The notes beneath the pieces are model-generated. The model saw only the letters and a list, made by a program, of their open reading frames with translations, searched no databases and was not told the origin of the DNA. Shown one piece after another: positions 8,885 through 17,711 of a stretch of 64,000 bases of DNA; position 1 is the first letter of the stretch, and each line of letters begins with the position of its first letter. The translations under genes and the position numbers were made by a program. Source of the stretch: Burkholderia sp. GAS332 (GTDB lineage Bacteria; Pseudomonadota; Gammaproteobacteria; Burkholderiales; Burkholderiaceae); NCBI GenBank assembly GCA_900142905.1, contig FSRV01000001.1, positions 248,001 through 312,000 on the forward strand. Reading direction: 5' to 3'.

Positions 8885-9573
8885 TACCGATCCCCGCTGC
8901 CTTGCCCATTGAAACGTTTGCCCACTTCGCCTTTCAAAGCGTCGCGAAAGCGTTGGCCGAAGGTGCCGGGCAATGCTGCGCCGGTACCGGATGCACCTGG
9001 TGCGGCCGGTTGCGTGCCTGCGGCCGGATCGACTGCGGCCGAACCGGCGGGCATCGTGTGCAGCAGACGCACATTGCCCGGCGCCGTGCCGAGCACGAGC
9101 CACGTATCGCCGATCTCTACTACCGCGACCCGCTCCTTGCCGCCGAGCGAGGCGCCGCCGATCGTCTTCACGAGGCCGCCGCGATGGGCGGGCTGCAAAC
9201 CGAAGCGGCGCGCGAGCCATGCACAGGCGAACACCAGACCGATTACGACCAGCAGGCCGACAATGGTTTGCAGCACAGCGCCGACGCCAAGCGCCGGAAC
9301 CGCCGTGCCCGCACCGACACCCGACGCGATTTTTGCGGCGTTGTTGACCGCGTTCATGTCGGCTGCGTGCGCGGCCGATGGTGCGAATGTCGCCACGGAG
9401 GTCAGCGCGGCCATCAGCGCCGACGTAACGGCTGTCGTTGCCCCGGTCGCCGCACGGCCAGTACGATGGAGCGCATTGCGCGACGCATGTGACGCATGTG
9501 ACGCATGTGACGCATGTGACTTAGGCGAACCTTGCGGCATACGCAACGCAGTGCGACCGGCAACACGTTTCAT
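8884..9573 (-). CDS. fliO: flagellar biosynthesis protein FliO
   Basis: A 229-residue protein with one clear transmembrane helix ([20 protein letters not shown], about residues 113-132) followed by the FliO cytoplasmic domain [34 protein letters not shown]. FliO is the transient scaffold for FliP ring assembly. A signal-like stretch ending SAAHA lies near residue 70. The N-terminus carries a short tandem repeat (SHA units) coded by four 9-bp repeats at 9482-9517. The start overlaps the fliN stop (ATGA). FliO is poorly conserved, so the assignment rests on position plus this core. Confidence 0.9.
   Translation of the reverse strand: MKRVAGRTALRMPQGSPKSHASHASHASHASRNALHRTGRAATGATTAVTSALMAALTSVATFAPSAAHAADMNAVNNAAKIASGVGAGTAVPALGVGAVLQTIVGLLVVIGLVFACAWLARRFGLQPAHRGGLVKTIGGASLGGKERVAVVEIGDTWLVLGTAPGNVRLLHTMPAGSAAVDPAAGTQPAAPGASGTGAALPGTFGQRFRDALKGEVGKRFNGQGSGDR
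9482..9517 (+). repeat. four tandem copies of a 9-bp unit inside fliO
   Basis: The unit GACGCATGT occurs four times head to tail and is followed by a further GAC. On the coding strand it encodes an Ala-Ser-His run in the N-terminal region of FliO. The unit is a multiple of three, so gain or loss of copies would keep the frame. Confidence 0.9.
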
Positions 9574-10034
9574 CGATTCAGCTTCCGGATGCGTTCGGAC
9601 GGCGTGATGATGTCGGTCAGACGGATACCGAACTTGTCGTTGACGACCACCACTTCGCCCTGGGCGATCAGGCAGCCGTTGACCAGCACGTCCATCGGTT
9701 CACCGGCCATGCCGTCCAGTTCCACGACCGAACCTTGCGCGAGTTGCAGCAGGTTGCGGATCGCGATCTTGGTGCGGCCGAGTTCGACGGTCATCTGGAC
9801 GGGAATGTCCAGAATCATGTCGATGTCATTGCGCGTCGAAGTCGGCTCGACCTTCGAGAGCGGCTGGAACACGCCTGCCGTGGTTGCGCTGACTTCCGTG
9901 TTGTCGTTCTGCTCGGCCAGCGCGCTGGCCCAGTCGGCCATCGCCGCGTCGTCTTCGGCGCTGGCTGCGTCAGCGGCCAGTTGCGGCTCGCCAGCGGCCA
10001 GTTCGGCCTCAGTCTTTGCGTTCAGGTCACTCAT
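9570..10034 (-). CDS. fliN: flagellar motor switch protein FliN
   Basis: A 154-residue C-ring protein. The acidic, Ala-rich N-terminal third is variable; the C-terminal SpoA domain is clear: ILDIPVQMTVELGRTKIAIR followed by NLLQLAQGSVVELDGMAGEP-MDVLVNGCLIAQGEVVVVND. It forms the base of the switch complex, where CheY-P and the export ATPase complex dock. The ATG at 10034 has AAGGA eight bases upstream. An in-frame ATG at 10043 abuts the same AAGG and is less likely. The gene overlaps the end of fliM and is coupled to fliO downstream. Confidence 0.96.
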   Translation of the reverse strand: MSDLNAKTEAELAAGEPQLAADAASAEDDAAMADWASALAEQNDNTEVSATTAGVFQPLSKVEPTSTRNDIDMILDIPVQMTVELGRTKIAIRNLLQLAQGSVVELDGMAGEPMDVLVNGCLIAQGEVVVVNDKFGIRLTDIITPSERIRKLNR

Positions 10035-11025
10035 ATCCACCATCCTTCATCGTGTCGGCTGCGCTGATCATTTTCTGGACCCGCAACGCGTACTGACCAT
10101 TGAAAATTCCGTAGCCGCACTCCATCACCGGCACACCGTCGACTTTCGCCGTGATGTGTTCGGGGATGTTGATCGGCAGAACATCGCCTTTGCGCATGTT
10201 CAGGATCTGTTCGAACGTGACCGGCACCTCGGCGAGGTCGGCGCTCAGTTCCACTTCTGCTGCCTGCACCTGTTGCGACAACACCCGGACCCAGCGGCGG
10301 TCGACTTCGAGCGCCTCGCCCTGGATCGGCGACGAGAGAATGTCGCGGATAGGTTCGATCATCGAATACGGCATGCAGATGTGCAGCGTGCCGCCCGTCG
10401 TGCCGAACTCGATCGAGAACTGCGTGACGATGACGATTTCGTTCGGCGTCGCCACGTTGGCGAACTGCGTATGCATTTCCGAGCGTACGAATTCGAACTG
10501 CAGCGGGCGCACGCTTTTCCACGACGCCGCGTAGTGTTCGAACGTGAGATTGAGCAGCTTCATGATGATGCGCTGCTCGGTTGCCGTGAAATCGCGGCCT
10601 TCGACGCGGGTATGGAAACGCCCGTCGCCGCCGAACAGGTTATCGACCACGAAGAACACCAGATTCGGGTCGAACACGAACAGCGACGTGCCGCGCAACG
10701 GCTTCACATGGACCAGGTTCAGGTTGGTCGGGATCGGCAGGTTGCGGGTGAATTCGCTGTATTTCACCACCTTCACCGGGCCGACGGAGATTTCCGCCGA
10801 GCGTCGCATGAAGTTGAAGATACCCACGCGCAACAGGCGCGCGAAACGGTCGTTGATGATTTCGAGGCCGGGCATCCGGCCGCGGACGATGCGTTCCTGC
10901 GTCGCGATGTTGTACGGGCGTACGCCTGAGCGGTCGGTCTGCTCGGCTTCCGAGTCGGACTCGCCGGTGACGCCCTTGAGGAGGGCATCGACCTCCTCCT
11001 GGGACATGAACTCTTCGTGGCCCAT
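10027..11025 (-). CDS. fliM: flagellar motor switch protein FliM
   Basis: A 332-residue C-ring protein. The N-terminus EEFMSQEEVDALLKGV is the CheY-P-binding segment, followed by the middle domain (ITATQ-like block ERIVRGRMPGLEIINDRFAR, LRVGIFNFMRRSAEI, LRGTSLFVFDPNLVFFVVDN) and a C-terminal SpoA domain ending KVDGVPVMECGYGIFNGQYA. It sets rotation direction. AAGGA lies directly before the ATG. It follows fliL and overlaps fliN. Confidence 0.97.
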   Translation of the reverse strand: MGHEEFMSQEEVDALLKGVTGESDSEAEQTDRSGVRPYNIATQERIVRGRMPGLEIINDRFARLLRVGIFNFMRRSAEISVGPVKVVKYSEFTRNLPIPTNLNLVHVKPLRGTSLFVFDPNLVFFVVDNLFGGDGRFHTRVEGRDFTATEQRIIMKLLNLTFEHYAASWKSVRPLQFEFVRSEMHTQFANVATPNEIVIVTQFSIEFGTTGGTLHICMPYSMIEPIRDILSSPIQGEALEVDRRWVRVLSQQVQAAEVELSADLAEVPVTFEQILNMRKGDVLPINIPEHITAKVDGVPVMECGYGIFNGQYALRVQKMISAADTMKDGGYE

Positions 11026-11087
11026 TCCTTATTCCTCGTGCGTCCGGCGGTTAATGATGGCGGCGGTGAGTAACGTCACTGAGAACG

Positions 11088-11594
11088 TCACTGCACGACG
11101 AATTCGGTGAACAGCACGTCCTGGACGTGGATCGGCGCCGCGCCTTTATCGGTCGGCTGTTCGATCAGTGTCTGGAGTTCGGTGGCGAGCGCGCGTTTGC
11201 CTTCGAGCGGCGCGAGGTCTTCCGGGTGTTTGTTCGACAGGGCGAGGAGGATGCGGCTGCGCACTTCCGGCATATGGTCGGAGAGTTCCTGCTGGGTTTT
11301 CGGGTCGTTGAGCTTGAGGGTCAGGCCGATACGCAGGAAGTGTTGTTGACCGTCGTCCGATTGCAGGTTGACCGTCATCGATTCGAGCGGGAAGAACAGC
11401 GGCACGGCCAATGGCGCCGGCGCGCTGGCCGTTGCCGCTGAGGCGGGGGCCGGGCTGCGCTGGGACATGTAGAACCACACACCCGCGCCGGCAGCGCCTG
11501 CGGCGAGGAGCGCGATGACGACGATCAGGAGGATGCGCTTCAAGGGGCCCGGCGAGGCGGGCGCGGCTTGCTGGTTTGCGGTCGTGGTTGCCAT
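11088..11594 (-). CDS. fliL: flagellar basal body-associated protein FliL
   Basis: A 168-residue inner-membrane protein with a short cytoplasmic head, one transmembrane helix (ILLIVVIALLAAGAAGAGVW, about residues 21-40), a low-complexity Ala/Pro linker and a periplasmic domain with LESMTVNLQSDDGQQHFLRI and a C-terminal DVLFTEFVVQ, the FliL signature end. FliL rings surround and support the stator. It is the first gene of the fliLMNOPQR unit. The intergenic repeats and the IS upstream separate it from fliK, so it needs its own promoter, which I could not pinpoint. Confidence 0.93.
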   Translation of the reverse strand: MATTTANQQAAPASPGPLKRILLIVVIALLAAGAAGAGVWFYMSQRSPAPASAATASAPAPLAVPLFFPLESMTVNLQSDDGQQHFLRIGLTLKLNDPKTQQELSDHMPEVRSRILLALSNKHPEDLAPLEGKRALATELQTLIEQPTDKGAAPIHVQDVLFTEFVVQ

Positions 11595-11965
11595 GAGGTT
11601 TGCTTTGCTTGCCTTTAGTGCTGGTGAGGGTGATTGTTGTTGATTTGCCTGCGGCGCGATGGGTCGAAAAGAAGGGTTATTGAGGGCTATCTCTGGTTTT
11701 TGCCCGTTCGGGCGGGGGATTGCCTGATGGCGCGGGTTTTGGGTTTTTTGTCTGCGCGGCGCTTTATGTCTGTTTGCCTGCGGCTTTGGGCTTTCCTTGA
11801 TTTGTTATTGGTTTATTAGCGTTGCTCCTGTGCCTGTTTGCCTATGGCGTTGGCCTTTCCTTGATTTCTTGGTGGTCTATTAGCGTTGCCCCTGTGCCTG
11901 TTTGCCTCTGGCGTTGGCCTTTCCTTGATTTCTTGTCGGTCTATTAGCGTTGCCCCTGTGCGGGG
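11595..11965. repeat. intergenic repeat family with three tandem 64-bp units, interrupted by the IS
   Basis: No credible gene. From about 11735 the sequence matches, in plus orientation, the repeat seen again at 13961-13740 (minus) and 63470-63584 (plus): a T-run, a GCCTGCG segment, GGCCTTTCCTTGAT, GGTCTATTAGCGTTGCCCC, TGTGCGGGG. Within it a 64-bp unit starting TGTTTGCCT is tandemly repeated at 11771, 11835 and 11899. The fliL promoter must lie in the left part of this stretch or be supplied by the repeat. Confidence 0.85.
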
Positions 11966-13334
11966 CAATGCTCTCAACTTAAGCCCCATTTCATCAAGCA
12001 AGCTTGTACGCGAGATGGTGATGGGGCTTGGCTTTTCTGGGCGGTCGTGGGTAAGAGCGCGAGGGCTGGATACGACATCGGGCCTGGTGGATGGCCGGCA
12101 TGACTTTGGGCAGCAGGTTCAGGCAGTGTTCAATCCGTAGCAGGCACGCGCCGAGGATCGGCTTGAGGGCACCCAGCGCATAAACACGGTCAGGACGGCT
12201 GGCAGGTGCGTCATCGTGAGACGCATCGTCGAGATCGCTGAGCAGTGTGCACAGGTTGTCGGCGACGGTTTTTGCGCCGAAGTCCTGCTGCAGCGCCAGG
12301 TAGTCCAGCCCCGTGACGGCCTCCAGCCGCAGCCGGTGCTTGAGCCGTTTGAACGCTTCCTCGATGCGCCAGCGCTGATGGTAGAGCGCCCCGAAGGTGG
12401 CAGCCGGATAGCGCTGGCGATCGAGCAGCGAGGTCATCAGCACGCGAACACGTCCGCCAGGAGTGACATCGCGGATCAGGCGCACCGTGGTGGGCGTGCG
12501 CACCAGTTCATAGTCAAGGGCGTCCTGTTCATCGGGCGCGGCCAGTGTCACGAAGCGCTCAGCCTCGCCACTGCGCGCAAAGGCGGTGACGCACGTCCAG
12601 GCGCGTGCATCCACGCGTAGACAGAACGGGATCTCGCGCTGTGCCAGGGCGGCTACCATCATGTTGCCGAGATAGCCGCGATCGAGCAGCAGCAGATCGG
12701 TGTGCGGTTGCAGTACGTCCAGCGCTTCGAACAGCATCTGCCGCTCGGAGCCGTCGGCCGGATGAAGCGCGGCGTGCAGGGTCAGTTCGGGCCCCGGCAG
12801 GAACAGCGCAAATGCGTAGTGGTCGGCGCGCAGATCATGGCCTTCGCGCGTGCCTACCCGCAGACGGCTACCGTCGGCTGCGACCAGCCTCAGGCCATTC
12901 CAGCGCATCGAATCAATGTAGGGTTGGGCCAGCTCGATCAGGCGCGCGCGGGCCAGTTCGAACAGCTCGGCCGACAGGCCGCGGCGCGCCTTGCTGAAGG
13001 CCTGTGCACTTACCGCCCGGGTGCGCACCGTTTGCCCGTGCAACGCGCCAAACAGCCCATCGAGCTCGGCCTGCACGCTCGAGCGCATGCCCGACATCAT
13101 CAACGCTGCCATGCGTGGCAGCGTCAGGATGCGATTGCGGGTAAAGGCAGTGGGAGAACGGCGAACACGCTCAGCGAGCGCCGGATCGAACAGGAAATCG
13201 GAGAACTCAGCCAGGAGTTGGGAAGACGCTGGTATTTGAGTTCATATCGTTTATTTATCAATCAGTTATGCGATGAAGTTTACAGGGCAAACGCCCCGTA
13301 TACAAGCCCTTTCGGGCTTAAGTTGAGAGCATTG
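11966..13334 (-). mobile_element. complete IS4-family insertion sequence
   Basis: A 1369-bp element bounded by 21-bp perfect inverted repeats at 11966-11986 and 13314-13334 (outer end CAATGCTCTC) and flanked by a 10-bp direct repeat CTGTGCGGGG at 11956-11965 and 13335-13344. This is the target-site duplication and lies inside the intergenic repeat: removing the element and one duplication restores the GCGTTGCCCC-TGTGCGGGGC-GGCAC sequence found in the other copies. One transposase gene fills it, on the minus strand. The intact repeats and duplication point to a recent insertion. Confidence 0.93.
11994..13112 (-). CDS. IS4-family transposase (DDE)
   Basis: 372 residues from the first ATG. The DDE triad is readable: Asp in LVAADGSRL, Asp in LLLDRGYLG, and Glu in the IS4 signature YHQRWRIEEAFKRLK, which fits Y-x2-R-x3-E-x6-K exactly. 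The same frame continues upstream without a stop to about 13240 and encodes a typical IS4 N-terminus (LLAEFSDFLFDPALAERVRR, SPTAFTRNRILTLPR), but no ATG, GTG or TTG occurs there. An ATG at 13245 is in another frame and stops after 12 codons. Either a rare start is used or the start has been lost, so activity is uncertain. Confidence 0.93.
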   Translation of the reverse strand: MAALMMSGMRSSVQAELDGLFGALHGQTVRTRAVSAQAFSKARRGLSAELFELARARLIELAQPYIDSMRWNGLRLVAADGSRLRVGTREGHDLRADHYAFALFLPGPELTLHAALHPADGSERQMLFEALDVLQPHTDLLLLDRGYLGNMMVAALAQREIPFCLRVDARAWTCVTAFARSGEAERFVTLAAPDEQDALDYELVRTPTTVRLIRDVTPGGRVRVLMTSLLDRQRYPAATFGALYHQRWRIEEAFKRLKHRLRLEAVTGLDYLALQQDFGAKTVADNLCTLLSDLDDASHDDAPASRPDRVYALGALKPILGACLLRIEHCLNLLPKVMPAIHQARCRIQPSRSYPRPPRKAKPHHHLAYKLA

Positions 13335-13964
13335 CTGTGCGGGGCGGCACCTACTTTTCTTTGCCTGCCGCAAAGAAAAGTAGGCAAAAGAAAGCGGCTC
13401 GAACCCCCTGCTAAGCGGGTCCCCCGCACAGCAGCGGTAGTGGTGCATCTGGAATCGGTGCCCTCGCACATTCGGCCCTGGTGACAAGGCAGTCATACTT
13501 CCGGCGGCGCTGCGCGCGCCGAAGCCCATTTCATAAAACCGGCCACTGCGCTTTCGCTCTCGCACTTTTGACTGGCACCGCGACCGCGTGTGGACCTCGT
13601 CTTCTACATGTTTGGGTGCCTCGCCGAGGCGAAGCCGACGGCCTCCACCGCGCTAAACGAAGCCTCAGGTTTCCCATGCAGACCCGTCCGCGACGCACGC
13701 AGTGCGGAGTGGGAGCTGATGAGCGCTTTGTCACTACCGCCGAAGGTGCGAGGGCACGGATTTCAGATGCACCACTACCGCTGCTGTGCGGGGGACCCGC
13801 TTAGCAGGGGCTTCTAGCCGCTTTCTTTGCTTATCTTTCTTTGCGGCGGCAAAGAAAGTAAGTGCCGCCCCGCACAGGGGCAACGCTAATAGACCAATAA
13901 CAAATCAAGGAAAGGCCAACGCCGTAAGCGCACAACCCAAAGGCGCCGCGCAGGCAAAAAACCA
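13335..13964. repeat. inverted pair of intergenic repeats between the IS and fliK
   Basis: Two arms of about 130 bp, 13336-13472 and 13745-13872, are near-complementary. Both contain GTGCGGGGCGGCAC, CTTTGCC...GCAAAGAAA, TGCTAAGCGGGTCCCCCGCA and GTGGTGCATCTG. The right arm continues to 13961 with GCAACGCTAATAGACC and AAGGAAAGGCCAACGCC, the complement of the segment at 11735-11965. The spacer 13473-13744 has only short open frames without family signals. The repeat begins immediately after the fliK stop codon. Confidence 0.85.
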
Positions 13965-15521
13965 TTAAGCAAACGTATCGACCAACCCCACACTACGCCG
14001 CACGGCAACATTAGCCCCGACAGAGTCAGAATCCGAATCCCCCCCAGTGCCACCGGCAAAAGCCCCCGCAGCCCCGCTGCCATTCCCACCGGATTGCCCA
14101 GAACTAGGCTGCCCGCCCTGCCGGGCAAACCCATCGCTAACACTAGCGCTCCCAAGCCCAATGCCATTGGACTCCATCGCCTCGCGAAGCTTCGGCAACG
14201 CTGCCTCGACAGCCTCCCGCACCTGCTGGTGCTGCGAAACAAACAACGCATGTGCATGGTTATCGGCAACCTGCAACACAACCTGTAGGGGCCCCAAATC
14301 CTTCGGATTCAAAGTCAGCTCAGCGCTCTGCGTATGCGCATTCGACAAAAACACCACCTTCTGACTCAACGCATCTTCCCAATCCGTCGTGCCCACCGGC
14401 GGCGACAACGCATTCGCCGCTTCCGCCGCACCCGCGTTACCCGTCGTCTGCACAGCCGCCGTCGTACTCGCGGCACTCGCCGCGGCCTGCCCCGCTGCCA
14501 GCGCCGCCGTCGCGGCATCGGCCGCGCTCTTGAACGACGCCAGATCGTCAGCCTGCGCACCACCCGCAGCCGCCGCGGTCAGCGCGTCAGCCGCAGCCGT
14601 CGCTGCCGCCGATGAATCCGCCACCGTCGTGGCCGCCGCCGTCAACGCGGCCTTACTCGCGCCCGATCCCTTGCCGTCGCCAAACAAGCCGGCCGCAAGC
14701 GTCTTGCCGTCCGCCGATCCCTGGAGTCCGTTGCACGTGCCAGCACCCAGACCACCCGCCGCCGTCGCAGCGTTCGCCGCCGCGCTCGCCAGGGCCTGCG
14801 CCGGAACCACGCCTTGGCCGTTCGCCAACGCGGCCAGCGCCGCCTGCAAGGCGTCCTGCTCCGACTTCGAATCGGTCGCGCCAGTTTTTTTACCCGAGGT
14901 GCCCCCCGTCGTGGTGTCCGTGCCTGTTCCCGTGCCGGACAGAGTAGTAGCGGCGTCGGTCAGCGCCGCGGCAGGATCAGCGGTCGCCGCGTCGGTGGCG
15001 CTGTTCGCGTTGGCTTGAGCTAGAGCCTGCGCTTGCGCCTGAGCAGCGGCCGCGGCTGCTGCCGTGCCCGCACCGGTCTGCGTGGTCGTGTTGCCGGACT
15101 TCGGCGGCGTCGCGTTGGTGTTGCCGGTCGAGGCCTGCTGCGAATTGGCCGATGAGGCCGACGACGAAGCGGACGACGAGCCGGATGAGGACGCGCTCGT
15201 CGAGTTGCTGTTGTTCGTGTTGCCGCTCGCGGTATTCTGACTCTTCGTCGAAGGATCAGGCGGCGGCGGTGCGTCGTGCACGCTCGACGATGAAGCCGAC
15301 GAAGCGGAGGACGACGAAGACGAAGAGGACGACGAAGACGAAGAGGACGACGAAGCCGGCGGTTTGTTCGCACTCTGCGCGGCCGCATTGTTTTGCAGGT
15401 CGATGCTCTGCTGCAGCGTTTGCGAGAACGGTTTGGTGTTTGCCGCAGCGGCCATGGCCGCGCTGGTGGAGGTGCTGCTGGCAGAGCCGAGCAGCGAGCC
15501 GACCTGTGAAAGAAGCGACAT
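13965..15521 (-). CDS. fliK: flagellar hook-length control protein FliK
   Basis: A 518-residue exported ruler protein. The C-terminal FliK domain (about residues 375-470) is recognisable: LSQKVVFLSNAHTQSAELTL, NPKDLGPLQVVLQVADNHAH, VREAVEAALPKLREAMESNG. The N-terminal 370 residues are low-complexity Ala/Ser/Thr/Gly, including a serine homopolymer near residue 60 coded by a GA-rich microsatellite at about 15298-15358. The ATG at 15521 has AGGA seven bases upstream; an in-frame TTG at 15536 is less likely. It is the last gene of the fliFGHIJK unit. The C-terminus ends directly against the intergenic repeat. Confidence 0.92.
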   Translation of the reverse strand: MSLLSQVGSLLGSASSTSTSAAMAAAANTKPFSQTLQQSIDLQNNAAAQSANKPPASSSSSSSSSSSSSSSSASSASSSSVHDAPPPPDPSTKSQNTASGNTNNSNSTSASSSGSSSASSSASSANSQQASTGNTNATPPKSGNTTTQTGAGTAAAAAAAQAQAQALAQANANSATDAATADPAAALTDAATTLSGTGTGTDTTTGGTSGKKTGATDSKSEQDALQAALAALANGQGVVPAQALASAAANAATAAGGLGAGTCNGLQGSADGKTLAAGLFGDGKGSGASKAALTAAATTVADSSAAATAAADALTAAAAGGAQADDLASFKSAADAATAALAAGQAAASAASTTAAVQTTGNAGAAEAANALSPPVGTTDWEDALSQKVVFLSNAHTQSAELTLNPKDLGPLQVVLQVADNHAHALFVSQHQQVREAVEAALPKLREAMESNGIGLGSASVSDGFARQGGQPSSGQSGGNGSGAAGAFAGGTGGDSDSDSVGANVAVRRSVGLVDTFA

Positions 15522-15582
15522 AGGGAATCCTGTCAATCCGTCAAACGGGGTGTTCGGTCAACCGAGGCAGTGCTCGGGCGGG

Positions 15583-16032
15583 TCAGACGCCCTCGGCGCG
15601 CATTCTCAGAATGCGCGCGGCGTGTTCGTCAGAGTCGCGCTGGTCGCGCCGCGCCATGGTTTTGGCCTCGGCCGCTTCGCCACGCGCCTGCAGCACTTCA
15701 TATGAACCGAGCTTCTGCTTCTGGCGCTGCCAGTCGGGTTTGGCCGCCTCGACGCGTGTATTGGCGGTCACCAGCAGGTTGCGCTGCTGTTCGATGGCGG
15801 CATCGAGCGTGTCGATGAATGCCTGGAAATTGCGCATGTTGCCGGCGGGCATGCCCGTCTGGGCGGTCGCGGTGAAGCGTGCGTGATATTCGTCTCGGTA
15901 CTGAATCAGCGAGTCGAGCTGCGACTGCACGTCGTTGCGCTCGCGCTGCGCGCGGCCCAGACGTTGTGCGGCGGCGTCGACGTCGTCCTGGGCCAGGCCG
16001 ATGAGGGTCTTGATCGGAAAGTGATTCGCCAT
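15583..16032 (-). CDS. fliJ: flagellar export chaperone FliJ
   Basis: A 149-residue, mostly helical coiled-coil protein starting MANHFPIKTLIGLAQDDVDA-AAQRLGRAQRERNDVQSQLD. Length and the charged heptad pattern match FliJ, the stalk-like subunit that inserts into the FliI hexamer and contacts FlhA. It lies two bases after fliI and 61 bases before fliK. Confidence 0.93.
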   Translation of the reverse strand: MANHFPIKTLIGLAQDDVDAAAQRLGRAQRERNDVQSQLDSLIQYRDEYHARFTATAQTGMPAGNMRNFQAFIDTLDAAIEQQRNLLVTANTRVEAAKPDWQRQKQKLGSYEVLQARGEAAEAKTMARRDQRDSDEHAARILRMRAEGV

Positions 16033-16034
16033 CG

Positions 16035-17711
16035 TCAGCCTCCTTGGGCGAACAGAGCGTCCAGCATGTCGAGACTCGGTTCAAACTTCGCGCACTCGCG
16101 AAAACCTTGCTGCAAAAACGCTTCCATTCGCGGATACAGCGCAATCGCACGGTCGAGCAACTGGTCGCGCCCGCTCGAATACGCGCCGACGTTGATCAGA
16201 TCGCGGTTGCGCTGATAGCGCGACAGCATCTGCTTGAACATACGCGTCTTCTCGAGATGGTTATCGTCGATCAGCGCGGTCATTGCCCGGCTAATCGAGG
16301 CTTCGATGTCGATCGCCGGATAGTGGCCGGCCTCGGCGAGTGAGCGCGACAGCACGATATGGCCGTCGAGGATCGCCCGCGCGGAGTCGGCAATTGGGTC
16401 CTGCTGGTCATCGCCTTCGGTCAGCACGGTGTAGAACGCGGTGATCGAACCGCCGCCCGCCGGGCCGTTGCCGGTCCGCTCGACGAGTGCCGGCAGTTTG
16501 GCGAACACCGAAGGCGGATAGCCCTTGGTGGCGGGCGGCTCGCCCACCGCCAGCGCGATTTCGCGCTGCGCCATCGCGTAACGGGTCAGCGAATCCATTA
16601 GCAGCAGCACGTGCTTGCCCTGATCGCGGAAATATTCGGCGAGCGAGGTCGAGTACGACGCGGCCTGCATCCGCAAGAGCGGGGAGACGTCGGCCGGCGC
16701 GGCGATGACGACGGAGCGGGCGAGGCCTTCCTCGCCAAGAATCTGTTCGATGAATTCCTTCACTTCGCGGCCGCGTTCGCCGATCAGGCCGATCACGATC
16801 ACCTCGGCGCTGGTGTAACGCGCCATCGTCCCGAGCAGTACCGATTTACCGACGCCCGAACCGGCGAACAGGCCCATGCGCTGGCCACGGCCCACGGTCA
16901 GGAGCGCGTTGATCGCGCGCACGCCGACGTCGAGCACCTTGTGAATCGGCTCGCGGTTCAGCGGGTTGATGACCGGCGAGGAGAGCGGCGCATCGGCATG
17001 CGCACCGAGCGGGCCAAGTCCGTCGAGCGGGCGGCCGGACGCGTCCAGCACGCGGCCGAGCAATTCCCAGCCGACCGGCAGGCGTTTCGCACCCGCCATG
17101 GGATCGGCGATAGGCGCGCTTTCAAGCGGATAAACGCGCGCGCCAGGCAGCAGGCCGATCACTTCGGTCGTCGGCATCAGAAACAGTTTGTCGCCGGAGA
17201 AACCGACCACTTCGGCTTCGGCCATCGCCAGCGAACTACCGAAGGGCAGTTCGATCATCACTTCGGCGCCCACCGACAGGCGCAGGCCGACCGCTTCGAG
17301 CACCAGACCGGCGGCGCGCGTCAAGCGTCCGCAAGCACGCATCGGCTTGGCGATCGCATTGCGCGCGCGCAGCGCGTCGAGCCGGCCGCGCCAGGCTTGC
17401 ATGTGCGGGTTGCTGTCGAGTGCGGGATCGTATGGGGCGGGGGCGGGAGGGGTTGAAGCGGGGCTCGAAGCGGCATGTGAAGCGGCGGCTTCGCGGCTCG
17501 CCGCCGCGCGCGTCGCTGAGTGGCCATGAGCCGGCAGCCCGGCGCCAGGATCGCGCAGCGCAGATTCGATGGCCGCAACAGCCGCCGCGGCGGAGGTGGG
17601 CGCAACCGGCATATCCACCAGCGCTTCGGCGCCGAACGACGCCAGCGCCAGTTCGCGCTCGAGCGGCGTCAGATCGCTGGCGCGGATCTCTTCGAGCGTC
17701 GGCTTCACCAT
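16035..17711 (-). CDS. fliI: flagellum-specific ATP synthase FliI
   Basis: A 558-residue export ATPase. The P-loop GSGVGKSV is at residues 284-291, Walker B is [12 protein letters not shown], and the family block [20 protein letters not shown] is present. FliI energises loading of export substrates and is homologous to F1-beta. It is about 100 residues longer than the enteric protein (about 456), because of an Ala/Pro-rich low-complexity insert in the N-terminal region (about residues 35-100). The start overlaps fliH by a few bases; fliJ follows after two bases. Confidence 0.97.
   Translation of the reverse strand: MVKPTLEEIRASDLTPLERELALASFGAEALVDMPVAPTSAAAAVAAIESALRDPGAGLPAHGHSATRAAASREAAASHAASSPASTPPAPAPYDPALDSNPHMQAWRGRLDALRARNAIAKPMRACGRLTRAAGLVLEAVGLRLSVGAEVMIELPFGSSLAMAEAEVVGFSGDKLFLMPTTEVIGLLPGARVYPLESAPIADPMAGAKRLPVGWELLGRVLDASGRPLDGLGPLGAHADAPLSSPVINPLNREPIHKVLDVGVRAINALLTVGRGQRMGLFAGSGVGKSVLLGTMARYTSAEVIVIGLIGERGREVKEFIEQILGEEGLARSVVIAAPADVSPLLRMQAASYSTSLAEYFRDQGKHVLLLMDSLTRYAMAQREIALAVGEPPATKGYPPSVFAKLPALVERTGNGPAGGGSITAFYTVLTEGDDQQDPIADSARAILDGHIVLSRSLAEAGHYPAIDIEASISRAMTALIDDNHLEKTRMFKQMLSRYQRNRDLINVGAYSSGRDQLLDRAIALYPRMEAFLQQGFRECAKFEPSLDMLDALFAQGG

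Noticed and set aside
9480..9521. CRISPR-like short repeat
   Set aside because: Nine-base head-to-tail repeat without spacers, inside fliO.
9532..10929. A 465-residue plus-strand frame opposite fliN and fliM
   Set aside because: Fully antisense to two certain genes and compositionally a shadow.
13380..13440. tRNA-like GCTCGAACCCCCTGC string
   Set aside because: Belongs to the intergenic repeat, occurs in the inverted copy too, and no cloverleaf can be drawn around it.
13481..13817. Open frames between the inverted repeat arms, up to 107 residues
   Set aside because: They run across repeat DNA, show no family signal and are found on both strands; likely non-coding.
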